In this document: positions 11,742 through 23,420 of the stretch, piece after piece
Numbering within the stretch: position 1 is the first letter of the stretch
Layout of the letters: each line of letters opens with the position of its first letter
Position numbers and translations under genes: made by a program
Origin: Corythoichthys intestinalis
Lineage: Eukaryota > Chordata > Actinopteri > Syngnathiformes > Syngnathidae
Direction: 5' to 3'
Assembly: GCF_030265065.1 (NCBI RefSeq)
Contig: NC_080400.1
Location: 52,189,001 to 52,253,000 of the forward strand
Length of the DNA: 64,000 bases
Notes under the pieces: model-generated
The model's database searches: none
What the model was told of the DNA's origin: nothing
The model's input: the letters and a program-made list of their open reading frames with translations, nothing else

Positions 11742-13745
11742 ATGTTATTTCTAGTACGTCAGTTGTCTTTTTCATACACTTTTAAATGTTGAAATTGACA
11801 GAAAACAAAGGTTACACTTGGGGAAAAAAAGCACATTTCATAAAGTAAAACATACACTTCATTTTAACACCTAATGGAAAACTGATCTTGATCTTGACTG
11901 ATCATTAGTTACTGTAAAATAAATAAATACAGAAAAAAAAGAAATAAAACACTCGAGCAGTAGAAATTAAGCAGGAGTTCACCTTCAAATGAAAAATATT
12001 TACAAACACTGTAGTAAACCATAAAGACAGGTGATACAACACTACTTCAAAGCTTATATACCTCCTATGTGAAAAACTAGTTCAATTAATAAAATTAAAT
12101 CTTGACTTCGATCATGTGTGCTCCACACTGCCCCTAGGAGGCCAGATTCCCACACAGCAGCAAAGCAGTAGTTATTTTTGAAATTGTTTTATATTGCTAT
12201 TATTAAACATTAGTTTCATAAGCAGGGGTGAAAGTGGCTAGAATTTCTTGCCGGAACTCTCTGACATGAAGGTCGCCACTGAGCAAGAACTTTTATTTAT
12301 TTATTTCAGGGGTTCTGACCTCTTAAACTACTGAAATGTAAAGAAAACCTTTTTAGCAGTTATTTCTAGAACACACAAAAACACAGATTTTCATTCAAAA
12401 TTGTATTTTTTCAATGACTTGCAAAATAAAAGATAACAAAAACAGCACTAACCCCAACTTCCATCTCCTAATTTTTATTTTCCCTCATTTCCTCACATAC
12501 TAAATGCCAAATCTCAATTTTAACTACTTAAGAACATAGGATGTATAAAAAACTTGAAGTTAATGTAAACACTTAAAAAAAAAAGCTTTTTTATATAATA
12601 AAGATGTAAGTAACGTACTATCAGAAAAATAAGTACAAATGACTTATATTATGGAGAGTGAAATGGAATATATTTTGAAGATTGCGCAAACATTGACTTT
12701 TTTAAATCATAAGGAAATGAATAAGTAACCTAACATAAATGAACAAATATAAGTCCAAAATGCACATTGACAGCTAAGATGTCCTGAACCTCCCCATCAG
12801 AGCAAATAAAATTTAATGATAAGTAAGCCTCCTCAACTCTTTCGTTGCTCTTAAAGATTTGATCCATTTTATGTTGCATTGCCCTTTTTTTGTCGCCTCA
12901 ATTCAACTTTTTTTTTTTTTTTAAATCTCCAAATTGTTCAAATTTATCGATTTGAAAGGTTTATGTGTTAAGTGTTGGATTATACATAAACTGTCTTTTG
13001 ACCGAACATGTGTAAAAAATAAAAAGTTTGGTACTGGCATTTTATTATTATACCGTGGATATAAAAAGTCGACGCATTCCCATTCAAATGTATTTTTTAA
13101 TTATAAAGTAAAACAAATCATTTAAAAGCTTCCACGTTTAATGTGTCCTATAACCTGCAAACTCAATTAAGAATAAAAAGCATCCTAGACGTAAAGACAG
13201 ACCTGCAACCATATAAGCTGCCTCTAAATAATTTAAAATAAATTTCCGTTATTTTAAGAGAATTTTACTGGAATTTCTTTTACCTCTGTGGAAGCTTGAA
13301 GATTGTGTGCTCGTACTGCCATTCAATGTAAACTGTTCATAATTTCCTCCACCTTGTCTTAGGCCAGTGCTTCTCAATTATTTTCTTTTAAGTCCTCCCC
13401 CCGGAAGACGTAAATGTTTCGTGCTCCCCAACTCTCTGCAACCACTGTAAATAGTATAATTTGTTTATATATTTTTTTATTATTATAAGTACACCTCTGC
13501 ATAATGTTTTGTCCTTTTAATATTTAAGAGAAAAAGCTAATATCGATCAACTTGTATAATTGTATCACTAAATAATAATATCATTAAAATAAATAAAATA
13601 TAACTTTATTAACATTGTTGTGTGTGTAACAGAAAAGGCCTAAAGTGCCTCTGACAGCAAAAAGCATGTTTATATCATATTTCACGCGATATTTTATTCT
13701 CCTGAATGAAATGGACCACTTGGATGTGTGTGGACGCGATCGATT
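11742..13745 (+). repeat. 3' flank of copy 2 with an insertion
   Basis: The spacer is similar to the other unit flanks, but 12233-12907 is foreign to them. The Tc1 seen after copies 0 and 1 is absent here: the spacer stops being similar at about 13745, before the Tc1 position. Confidence 0.75.
12233..12907. mobile_element. Insertion starting CAGGGGTGAAAGTGG, possibly hAT-derived
   Basis: This 675-bp block replaces part of the spacer that is present in copies 0, 1 and 3. Its left end CAGGGGTGAAAGTGGC looks like a hAT terminus, but no matching inverted end or target duplication is seen at the right, where it enters a poly-T run. It is probably truncated. Confidence 0.4.
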
Positions 13746-13975
13746 TTTTTATGGCGGAAAACACTCAGGTGGCTTGAAGTTCTGCTCTTAGACCCCCATT
13801 TTGGCCAAATTTCAAAATTGTCTGATATGCATGTGTGATACATCATTGGAAAGCTGAAAATCTCAGTTTTCTGGGGGAAGAAAAATTTAGAACAGGAGGG
13901 CATTTAAAAAAAATAAACTTTTTTCTTAAACAACAAAACCCTAACTGAAGGTGAGCGCACGTGAGAGCAGTACAC
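13746..13975. other. Junction sequence found once, upstream of copy 3
   Basis: This block between the copy 2 spacer and the copy 3 promoter is not present in the other units. It begins ATGGCGGAAAACACTCAGG. It looks like part of an interspersed repeat, but no ends are visible. It marks a unit boundary that differs from the 1/2 boundary. Confidence 0.4.
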
Positions 13976-14018
13976 GAAGCCGTCTGTCATGGCGGCGGAT
14001 ATGTGCCAACAAATAGCG

Positions 14019-14082
14019 TGACGTCACAATGACAGGTCCCTTTCAACTCTTTGATGCTTTGATCTTCTCTTTCCGATATAAG
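14019..14082 (+). promoter_or_regulatory. CRE and TATA-like promoter of copy 3
   Basis: TGACGTCA at 14019-14026 and GATATAAG at 14075-14082, with the same spacing as copy 1. The promoter is kept although the gene behind it is broken. Confidence 0.55.
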
Positions 14083-14094
14083 TTGTTTTTTCAT

Positions 14095-15546
14095 TATGAA
14101 TTACAACACCAAACGCCAAAGAAGCAGACAAGTGTTGCTGTCGTTGGTGTGCATCTTCCTTCCTAAAGTTAAGCAATTAAGAAATCCTATTTACTTGTTT
14201 TGAGAGACATTGGAATTGTGGTGTTTTGTATTGATCATGTTTCCACATAAGCTGAATAGTGCAGTATTAACTTTTTTTCCCTTTTAATTTCATTTGATAG
14301 TCTAAGCAAAGATGACTGATAACTTTTATACTTGTAATCATGCAAAAACATGTTACTGATGGCAGTGTTTATGTGTTTTCCATTTATTTCAACACTTGGG
14401 GAAAAAATTGCTGTCCTCAATTGTATAGTTTTTATTTAAAGTGCAAACATGACAGATTGAAAACATTTAAACTTGGATCGAGGTAAAATACATTTAACTT
14501 ACGTCAGTGTTATTCTGTTTTCCATTGTTTTTTTACATTTATAATGAAAACATGATTGCTGATGTGAAGTCTATGCCTTATAGTGATAGAAATGATGTGG
14601 CACTTCCTCTGGCCTTCTGTCCTCCTGGGAGTGTTTTTCAACATTTGTCCAGCATGCCCTCTGGAAATCCAGAAGGAAATGAATCACTACTACGTCGTCA
14701 GAGGGTCAAGTGTCCAGCTACCTAGGACTCTCAGCAGTACACGGAGGTCTTGTGGAGTATCGAGTCTGCAGACCGAGAGGAGCAACCCATCATTTGGTTT
14801 ACTGGCGGCCGCTTGTATTCCGATTTGTACAAACCAATGGAGGGGAGGGTCCACTTCACATCAGCCGATCCCCAAAATGGAGACGCGTCTATCATCATCA
14901 AAGATGTACGTCCGTCAGACACGGAGATGTACCGCTGTCTGGTGAAGAAGTTACCAGAACTGGACAAGAAGATCTTAGACCTGACAGTCATGGAGGCACC
15001 CAGTCAGCCTCTGTGCAGTGTGGATGAAGAAGACAACAGTATGACGCTGAAATGCAGCTCTCTGCAAGGCACCCCACCTTTGCATTACATCTGGTCCAAG
15101 TCCAGCGGAAATAAGGTCTTGCCTCCTCAGACCACTGTGGACCCCACAGGAGCCACCTTGCATTTCAACATCACCGAGCGGCAGTGTGGAAGCTATCGCT
15201 GCACGGTGGAAAGTATGGTGGGCACCAAACACTGTGACCTTCACCTGGACTGTTCGCTGCCCCAGGACAACAATGTGAGCAGTCCACGATTGCTAACAAC
15301 CACTGCAGTCACTGCAATCGTTGTCACTATCACCACACTCTTCATTGTCACAGTTGTCCTTGCCGTGTTCCTCTACCGCAAACGAAAAGAGCAACACCAG
15401 GACATTGAAATGGAAAAATAATTCGATGTTGTTCATTTGTTAATGTTTGATAACAAATTGTTGACATTTTTTGTTATGTTAAATCTTTTACCGCAATGGC
15501 ATATTGATTTTTATCTCACTTTAATCTCACTTTTGAATCTATTAAA
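14095..15546 (+). pseudogene. CXADR-like Ig membrane protein, copy 3, broken
   Basis: The exon 1 donor is lost: the other copies read GCA(A/G)GTAAGA where this one reads GCAATTAAGA (about 14176). The 3' part of the intron with its acceptor is deleted, so exon 2 is fused to intron sequence near 14590. A start at 14592 gives MMWHFLWPSVLLGVFFNICP, but a net 19-bp deletion after 14722 removes the first V-domain cysteine (CAYTHT) and shifts the frame. From 14750 the frame is open to the stop at 15421, with V-domain end, C2 domain, transmembrane helix and tail intact. ATTAAA is at 15541-15546. Splicing and secretion should both fail. Confidence 0.9.
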
Positions 15547-16511
15547 CAAGTTCTATGTTATTTCTAGTAAGTCAGTTGTCTTTTTCATACACTTTTAAAT
15601 GTTGAAATTGACAGAAAATTAAAAGGTTACACTTGGGCAAAAAAAACAAAAAAAAAACACATTTTGTAAAGTAAAACATGCACTTCATTTTAACACCTAA
15701 TGGAAAACTGATCTTGACTGATCATGAGTTACTGTAAAATAAATAAATCCAGAAAAAAATAAATGAAATAAAACTCGCGAGCAGTAGAAATTATGGAGTT
15801 CACCTTCAAATAAAAAATATTTACAAACAAACACTGTAGTAAACCATAAAGACAGGTGATACAACACTACTTCTAAGCTTATATTCCTTCTATGTGAAAA
15901 ACTAGTTTAATTATTCAAATGAAATCTTGACTCTAATAATGTGTGCGCCACACTGTCCCTAGGAGGCCAGACTCACACACAGCATCAAAGCAGTAGTTAT
16001 TTTTTAATTTGTTTTTTATTGCAATTATTAAACATTAGTTTCATAAGTAATTTATTGAAAACCTGAGGCAACACTCACATGACACTCATGAGCAAAAAAA
16101 TTGGGTGGGCTCTTTGAAAAAACAGCTAGATGTATTTATTATGTATTTTTGAGGGACTTTTTTTGGTTTGTTTTTTAAATTTACAAATTGTTCAGATTTA
16201 GCGATTTGACAGGTTTATGTGTTAAGTGTTGGATTATACCTAAACTGTCTTTTGACCGAACGTGAGTAAAAAATAAAAAGTATGGTCCTGGCATTTTATT
16301 ATTATACTGTGGATATAAAAAGTCATCGCGTTCCTGATCAAATGTATATGTTAATTAAAAAGTAAAACAAATCATTTAAAAGTTTCCACGTTTCATGTGT
16401 CTTATAACCTGCAAACTCAATTCAGAATAAAAAGCATCCTAGACGTACAGACAGACCTCCAACCATATAAGCTGCCTCTAAATAATTCAAAATAAATTTC
16501 CGTTATTTTAA
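15547..16511 (+). repeat. 3' flank of copy 3
   Basis: Similar to the other unit spacers up to about 16511 (ATTTCCGTTATTTTAA), where similarity stops abruptly at the start of an LTR-type fossil. This is the right edge of the plus-strand array. Confidence 0.8.
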
Positions 16512-18430
16512 AGAGCATACGACAGGAGAAAAAAAGTCTTAAATAGCATTATTATGTGAATTAGAATCATATTTTGAGACGATTCGACTATATACAACAA
16601 TTTCGCAAAGCGCAGATGATGGGAAATTAGTCTTTTAATCTGCCGGTTAGCCACGCCTACCATTATAGGGCTCGAGCGTCCCCAACAGGTGGATGACGTC
16701 AGCGGGAGACTGGGCTCATCGGTTTTACTATTCAGCCCATTGAGGGGGAATTATTCAGAACGGGGAAAACGCGACGAAGAGAGCCGCAAAACGTCATTGT
16801 TTCAGTCTCTCTACTCCAATATTTTTACAGGATATTCTTTTTATCCAAGTATTTATCCCCAATAGCTAAATAAATGGCTTGAAAAGGACCAGTCAGCCCG
16901 TCGAGGGGGAACTATTCACAACGAGGAAAACGCGACGAAGAGAGCTGCAAAATGTCATTGTTTCTTTCTTTACTTCAATATTTTTACAGGATATTCTTTT
17001 TATCCAAGTATTTTCCCGAATAGCTAAATAAATGGCATGGTCATGAAAAATAAGTCTTGTGCTAAATAGAATATGAAATGATAAAAATGCACTTATTCAG
17101 GACGACATGGCAGAATTACTCCATAATGGTCAAAACTGTCAACTTCACCTTTACTGTCGCACCTTCCGTACGATATTTTATACCACCTAAATTGGACATA
17201 TGTCATTTCCCTTCCCCGGCTTTGGAGAATGTAAACAAACCAAGAGGCGTGACAGCTAGCCGACATTCTAACCCGAACCGAGTGATGTTTCAAAGTCTTC
17301 GAAGTGGAAAATCACACATAACTAGCCCAGATTATTTGACATGACGACTGGATTGTCGATTGTCTTCGCGGATCGGCAAAACCTCCCGGCGGAGATCAAA
17401 ATTTACAGCTCGTTCCCCGGAGGAGGGCAGCTGCAGTTGTTGTGCAGCTAACGTGCAGCTAATGTGCATGAGGAGAGCTTTTTACATGCCTATCAATGAT
17501 CAAACGTAAGTAGTCCTTTATTTAAAGAAAGTTTGTAGTGTTTACTTTGTAATCGCTGTATTCGTACTTGACATAATACAAAACAACATGTTTACTCACT
17601 TCCTCGTAAATCCAATGGTCCCACGGTAGTAGGGCTTGTTTTGGCCAATACCCACGGTGAATGGGAACCTTTTGAAACTTCAAAAAGGCGCACATGCCTC
17701 TCCCTCATAGCGCAAGATTTTTCTGCAGCCGTTTGGCGGGCGTGATGCGAAAAATAAACGTATTAATCCGCAAAATCAGATGAATCCTTAGTCCTCCTAC
17801 ACAACAGTACGGCTGTTTAGTGAAGAGGATGCCTTCACCCGTACACGTCACAGCGCCCTCCTCCTCAATGCAAGACCGAAGCCGGAAGTCACTCATTTTC
17901 ATGGCGCAGGATTAAAAAAACTAAATATAGCGATCGCTTCCTACACACATCCAAGCGGTCCATCTCATTCAGAAGCATAAAATACAGCGTGTATTATTTC
18001 ACCAACTAACCTAGCAAAATTGTGGAACCCAAAAGGTTTTTGTGACATGGATTCAATTAGTCGATTAACTTTCTTGGAAACCCTGCCAGATCGTGTCCTA
18101 ATAACTGTCTCGGTGTCAGCTTGAGGATGTATCTGGGTGTCTGTGCTAGGTAGTGGCACGTGTGATTGTGAATTTGTCTGCTCATCACTGTTTGCAAAAC
18201 TTGAATGCAACTGTGTGCTAACAGGCTCAGATGAGACATTTGACATGAGAGGAAGGCTACAATCAGAATCAACTACAGAACTATCCAGATCATTGTCACT
18301 AACTGAGACTACACTATCACTTGACAAGCTCTGGTCACTTGACTGTCCCAAGTGGTCTGACTGTGCACTGACTGCATCACATGTCCCATCTCGGTAAGTT
18401 GTAACATATGTACAAAGTTAGACTGTATTG
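16512..18430 (-). mobile_element. Broken LTR-retrotransposon 3' part (Ty3/Gypsy-like, fossil)
   Basis: On the minus strand, 18351-17965 translates to a Ser/Asp-rich stretch followed by a basic RTRSGRVSKKVNRL block, of the kind seen at the end of integrase/Pol in Ty3/Gypsy-type elements. The downstream part (about 17900-16512) would then be non-coding 3' sequence, including an LTR, with an internal tandem repeat. Most of the element is missing. The family call rests on one short motif and is tentative. Confidence 0.4.
16733..17040. repeat. 161-bp unit in tandem, two copies
   Basis: CAGCCCATTGAGGGGGAA at 16733 recurs as CAGCCCGTCGAGGGGGAA at 16894. The copies share GAGGAAAACGCGACGAAGAG-like and ACAGGATATTCTTTTTATCC blocks, with scattered differences. 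Confidence 0.9.
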
Positions 18431-18601
18431 GGTCGCTAAGTGTACATTCAGAATTTAATCCCATTCAATGTTCATATTTGAGATCGCTGTCTATAGGGAA
18501 TGGGACGTACTGCGTCATTGTTTGGACAGGACTCCATGCTGATAATATCCTTTACTTCCGGTCCGGCAGACTCAACGGGGATTGTAACGTGTGGTAGTGC
18601 T

Positions 18602-19926
18602 TTTTAAAAATTTTTATATTTTATTTTTATTATTATTATTAACAACAACAACACAGCAACATAAATAATACAAACACAAAAATCCAGACAATACTAACAC
18701 AAACCAAAAAACGAAAATACACACACAAATATGCCAGGGGGTATAAACATACCAAACATTGCATATCAGAGAGAGAGAGAGAGAGAGAGAAAAAAAAGAA
18801 TAATACTATAATCAACTATTCACAAAAAAGTCGTAGCTTTTCACAAATATCAATTATTTTCTCCGCTTTCCTATTCTTTGATTTTTTTTCAACAGATTTA
18901 TGTAGCATACCGTTTCATTGTGGAAGTGAGAAAAAGATGGTAACAGCTTGCTGAACTTACATTTGTGGATGTAGAATTTCGACAACAAAAGAAGTAGATT
19001 AACAATAAAAATATCTTCATTCCTGATCTCTTTATAAAAACAAAAAATGACATTTTCCCATTTTAGCTTGAAGTCCACACATAGATTCCTAAGTCCACAC
19101 ATAGATTCCTGTCAACAAACTTACAAAAATCTTTCCAAAATTTGTTGGAAAAAGTACAAGTCCAAAAAAGGTGCTGAACTGTCTCTGGATGAGCTCCACA
19201 GAACGAACAGTTCGTGTCAATGTCCCTCTTGAATTTTTTTCATGTAGTGACTAGCAGGATAATATCTGTGAATAATTTTGAGAGAGACTTCTTTGACCTT
19301 ATTAGTCAACAGGAACATGTTGGGGATAGACCATACCCTGGACCAAATTATATCTCCAACAAATCGATTCCAAAACGATTGAACATATGGCTCGACTCTA
19401 AGGTGATTCTGAAAAAGCGATCGAACAGATCTATTTGAATTCTTGTTATTACGCAAACACAATTTCCCCACACTTGAGTTTAATATATTCGGAGGAGCTA
19501 AACTTCGCAATGGCAAGTTTACATTTCTGCAAAGCATCATAATACCTGACGGAATAGCATAAAAAACAATGGCATATTGCTGAGGTCTAACTGGGAACTG
19601 AAAACAATCCCAAAACTCTGCATAAGACATCAGGTGCCCATTGCGATTAAAAAGTTGGGACACAAAAATAATATTATTTTGCACCCAATTGTCCAAAAAT
19701 AAGGATTTGTTTTTATAAAGAATTGTCCTGTTATTCCAGATTATATGTGTATGTGGTGAGAAATTGTGTTTGTATATCATGGACCATGCTGACAATACTT
19801 GTTTGTGAAACAGAGAGCCTTTCCTGCCAATTTGTCAACATCATAGCTGCAACTCATAATAAAGTTCAGGCCACCATACTTGGAAAAAACAAAATTAGGA
19901 ATAAAATTCCACATTGAAAGTGGTTT
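18602..19926 (-). mobile_element. 5'-truncated L1/Tx1-like LINE with target duplication
   Basis: A perfect 15-bp target duplication, ACGTGTGGTAGTGCT, flanks it at 18587-18601 and 19927-19941. On the minus strand the 3' end of ORF2 is readable in two pieces. About 19795-19217 ends LTNKVKEVSLKIIHRYYPAS. About 19230-18854 contains NCSFCGAHPETVQHLFWTC, the cysteine-rich end of L1-type ORF2, and continues to NLLKKNQRIGKRRK. An A/T-rich tail (18602-18660) follows. The perfect duplication suggests a fairly recent insertion. Confidence 0.9.
18771..18790. repeat. (GA)n microsatellite in the LINE tail
   Basis: A run of GA dinucleotides between the A-rich tail and the end of the ORF2 region of the LINE. 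Confidence 0.85.
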
Positions 19927-20089
19927 ACGTGTGGTAGTGCTAAACTAATAGGGAATGGGACATACTACGTCATTGTTTGGGCACGCCTCCATGCTGATAA
20001 TATCCTTTACTTCCGGTCCGGCAGACTCAACGGGGATTGTAACGTGTGGTAGTGCTAAACTAATCCCTTCGGCGTATTAGAAAGAAATT

Positions 20090-20404
20090 ATGGGTGTGTA
20101 TTGTTGTGTTACCGGGTGCAACAGCGTCTCCCACCCACGACAAAAAAGGGCAAGGAAAACTGGACTCACTTTTCACCGTTTTCCTGCATGGAGGACCAAA
20201 TATCAGATCACGAAGGCACGACGGATGGCGCTTGGGTCGCAGCGGTTCGTCGGAAAAGCATTTCTTTTGATCATATTTCTGCTGGAATGAGAGTGTGTTC
20301 CCGTCATCTCTACTCTTGTAAATTGAACGATTTATCCACTGTTTTGGTTTCAATACGTTTTGGGGTTTTTTACCGTTGTGCAACCTGTTGTGTTCCTAGG
20401 TAAA
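20090..20404 (+). pseudogene. THAP-domain frame, left arm
   Basis: The start at 20090 gives MGVYCCVTGCNSVSHPRQK, the first zinc-binding cysteines of a THAP finger (CVTGC), then TFHRFPAWRTKYQITKARRM. The expected second half (WVAAVRRK...VCSRHLYS, with the last Cys and His) is open, but in the next frame. A one-base shift therefore lies near 20228-20232. THAP fingers bind DNA in a C2CH fold. The same shift occurs in the right arm. Confidence 0.75.
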
Positions 20405-21659
20405 CCTGTATATGAAATGCTGACAACACATCCCGATTGGTCACTGTCTGTCTTCTTGGATTATTTGACAAAGAAATTTGTTCCATTTGTTCTGTGTCGG
20501 ACTCAAACAAGCCCCTTCAGCAGACGCCATCTGGGTCTGCCCTTCTTGTCAATGGACTGTGGGCTTTTAACTTGTGAAAATGCAAGAACTTAAATGCACA
20601 TATTTATTCTGCCTGGCTATTTAACTAAGGCCAGTGATTTTTCTTTTAAAAGATTTTTTACCACTTTTACAAAGACACGTTTCATTGTAATATTGTATAT
20701 ATTCTATTATTATTTATAATATATTCTTGTTTGCACTAATGTAGACTTTAGACTGTCAATTCAAATAGTGTTGGAAAAGTTGCAATACCTAAAATAGAAA
20801 TGCAAGAACTGGAATGCCCATATTTATACACCTTTATTTACCTAAGGCCACAGATTTTTTTTCAACTGCTTTGAAAAAGACAGGTTTTGTTGTGATCTTG
20901 TATTTATATAGTATATAGCTTTTTATAATGTATTATATTATGTATTATATTTGCTGCCCCCTTTCAGAGCGTGGGCCATTTTGCACTAAAAGGATTTTAA
21001 ACTGTCAGGTCAAATATTGTGTTGGAGAACTTGCTACTTAAAATGGAAATGCAGGAACTTTAAAACACATATTTATTCTGTCTGGCAATTTATCTGAGGC
21101 CAGTAAATAGGTTTTTTTTTAACTGCTGTGACAAAGACACGTTTATTGTAATCTTGTATTTGTTTATTATTTATAATATAATATTTGCTGACCCCGTCAG
21201 AGGGTGGGCCTTGTTTGCACTAATTTAAAGATTTTAAACTGTCAATTCAAATATTGGAGAAATTGCATTACTTGAAATAAATCTATTGCAACTTATCAGT
21301 CCCAGTTCTTGTCTACACCACTGTCCAAACAATGTCAATGAATATTCCATATAGAATAACAAAATTAAATCACCTGACTTTGTAATTATTACACCTGTTT
21401 ATTATGAAGAGCTGAAGTAAACAACAAGCAGTTAACAGTTTGTCAATAACTTGTTCAAGTCATGTTTTTGTATTCACATTTTATTGACTTTTCACAACAC
21501 TTGAGCTCATGTTTGGAAGAGCACAGCAAACAGAAGTTTCAGCGTGCACTCTTCGCCTTTCCAACCTCTCATAACGCTCTGATGTGGTGCGCTTGACCTC
21601 AGAATAACTCAAGAAGAGAGACGGTGACCAATTGGGATGTGTTGTCAGCATTTCATATG

Positions 21660-21979
21660 CAGGTTTACCTAGGAACACAACAGGTTACACAACGGTAAAA
21701 AAAAAAAAAAACGTACTGAAACCAAAACAGTGGATAAATCGTTCAATTTACAAGAGTAGAGATGACGGGAACACACTGTCATTCCAGCAGAAATATGATC
21801 AAAAGAAATGCTTTTCCGACGAACCGCTGCGACCCAAGCGCCATCCGTCGTGCCTTCGTGATCTGATATTTGGTCCTCCATGCAGGAAAACGGTGAAAAG
21901 TGAGTCCAGTATTTCTTGCCCTTTTTTGTCGTGGGTGGGAGACGCTGTTGCACCCGGTAACACAACAATACACACCCAT
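21660..21979 (-). pseudogene. THAP-domain frame, right arm (inverted copy)
   Basis: The minus strand from 21979 repeats the left-arm protein with few changes (RARNTGLTFHRF for RARKTGLTFHRF) and has the same frameshift before WVAAVRRK. The sequence continues outside the arm as a further open stretch (21678-21481: LGKPAYEMLTTHPNWSPSLF... to VVKSQ stop) with no counterpart beyond YEMLTTHPDW on the left. The right arm therefore probably keeps more of the original gene. Confidence 0.7.
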
Positions 21980-22265
21980 AATTTCTTTCTAATACGCCGA
22001 AGGGATTAGTTTAGCTCTACCACACGTTACAATCCCCGTTGAGTCTGCCGGACCGGAAGTAAAGGATATTATCAGCATGGAGGCGTGTCCAAACAATGAC
22101 GTAGTACGTCCCATTCCCTATAGACCCTACTCACATGACGTGATTGACGTCACAACCACGCCTCCGCGACATATTGTCCGTCTACTCGTCGTGTTGACTC
22201 ATTACAGCTACGTAAATTCCTCCTATTATGGCGTATTTTTCTGCTCGTTAACATTAATAATCAAA

Positions 22266-22450
22266 ATGGTGAAGGCGTGTGTGGCGGTTGGTTGCAATAA
22301 CAGAGAAGATAGACGGAGAGACTTGAAGTTCTACCGTATTCCGAGAGACCCGGAGAGGAGAGCGAGATGGACTGCTGCAATTCGATGAGAAAACTGGGCT
22401 CCAAACGATTACCACAGATTATGTAGTAGTCATTTTATATCTGGTAAGAT
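22266..22450 (+). pseudogene. THAP-domain gene start, interrupted by a stop
   Basis: The frame from 22266 reads MVKACVAVGCNNREDRRRDL, then KFYRIPRDPERRARWTAAIR, a stop (22386-22388), and in the same frame ENWAPNDYHRLCSSHFISGK. This is a nearly complete THAP finger: Cys-x4-Cys, the conserved RWTAAI and Cys-x2-His, broken by one CGATGA stop. After ISGK a GT may be a splice donor. The rest of the gene is missing. Confidence 0.8.
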
Positions 22451-23169
22451 GCATTTAATATATATTTAGAGGGTTTTGGGCTGACAACCACAATTAAGAT
22501 CATTGCGAGGCTAATCGCCGACAACATACAGTTTCAAATTCAAGATGCTTATTTCTTCCACCATCATTACATTTTGAATAATATTTAGCTGGTACCAAGT
22601 GAAAGAAGCTGGCCTCGTCTACAGATCATCAGTTAAACAGGTGTGTCCAAACCTTTTGCAAAGGGGGCCAGATTTAGTGGGGTAAAAATGCAGGGGGCTA
22701 CCTTGGCTGATTTACATAGAACAATATATTTAAACACATTTTAGCAAGCCCTTCTGTGTGTCACATTTGCTTTATTTTTTTTTTTTTTAATTCATAATTT
22801 CAACAGTCTCGTCTTTGTGGCGTTCTCTTTCGACACTCGGGCTCTTGCGAAATACTGCTACTGTGAAATTAAACTAGCTTCAAGTGGCTATAATTTCTCG
22901 CTGCGTATCTTCCCTGTAATGTTGTACATGTCAGCGTGTCTTGTTTGGCAATATCGCGTCACATCGAACTCTTTGAAAACAGCGACTGTCTCTTTGCAAA
23001 TGAGGCAGACAAAGTTGTTGCGTATTTTATTGAAGAAATAGTCCAATATCCACCTATCCTTGAAGCGTCGGCCATCGCAGTCAACTTTTTTTTATTATTG
23101 ATTGTCGCCATTTTAGCAAATTGGAAGTAAAGGGTCACACGGGTAATGTTGCTTAGAGTGCTGCTCTTA

Positions 23170-23420
23170 AAGTTTTTCAAACTTTCGTGAGAATAGGCTG
23201 ATCTTGTGTGGACAAGATAGTTGTAGATATCAGGGTAGCAGATGTCAGGCAGAGAGGGCGAAGAAAGCGGGTTGAAAAATATCGATTTAGGCATCAAATA
23301 TGGATCTGGAAAATGGACAGACTGAAGCTTTTCCACATAACGCCTTTTATGCAACGCATCCAATGAGTTTACAGCATCAGATAACACCGGGGCTTCCATG
23401 AATTGCTCTATAACTTGCAC
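23170..23420 (-). pseudogene. Amino-terminal part of a YqaJ/SWIM-type repeat protein
   Basis: The minus-strand frame from 23420 contains DPYLMPKSIFFNP, then LPDICYPDIYNYLVHTRSAY and SHESLKNFKS. The pattern of YPDIxNYLV followed by SPYTxExLKxxKS is, as I recall it, typical of a large family of fish and invertebrate repeat-borne proteins with a SWIM zinc finger and a YqaJ-like nuclease. After LKNFKS the similarity is lost. No nuclease domain is present here. Confidence 0.5.

Larger units (their letters stand above)
18491..22123. mobile_element. THAP foldback element with long inverted arms
   Basis: Both ends read CTATAGGGAATGGGAC (the right end inverted, at 22108-22123). The arms are long: about 19950-20465 on the left pairs with 21600-22123 on the right, and each carries the same THAP-coding frame. 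The roughly 1.1-kb centre (20470-21600) is AT-rich, with several diverged internal repeats. At the left end a block of about 120 bp is present twice in tandem, with an L1 insertion in the outer copy. THAP domains are known in P-element-type and Kolobok-type transposases, but no transposase core is readable, so the superfamily is open. Confidence 0.7.
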
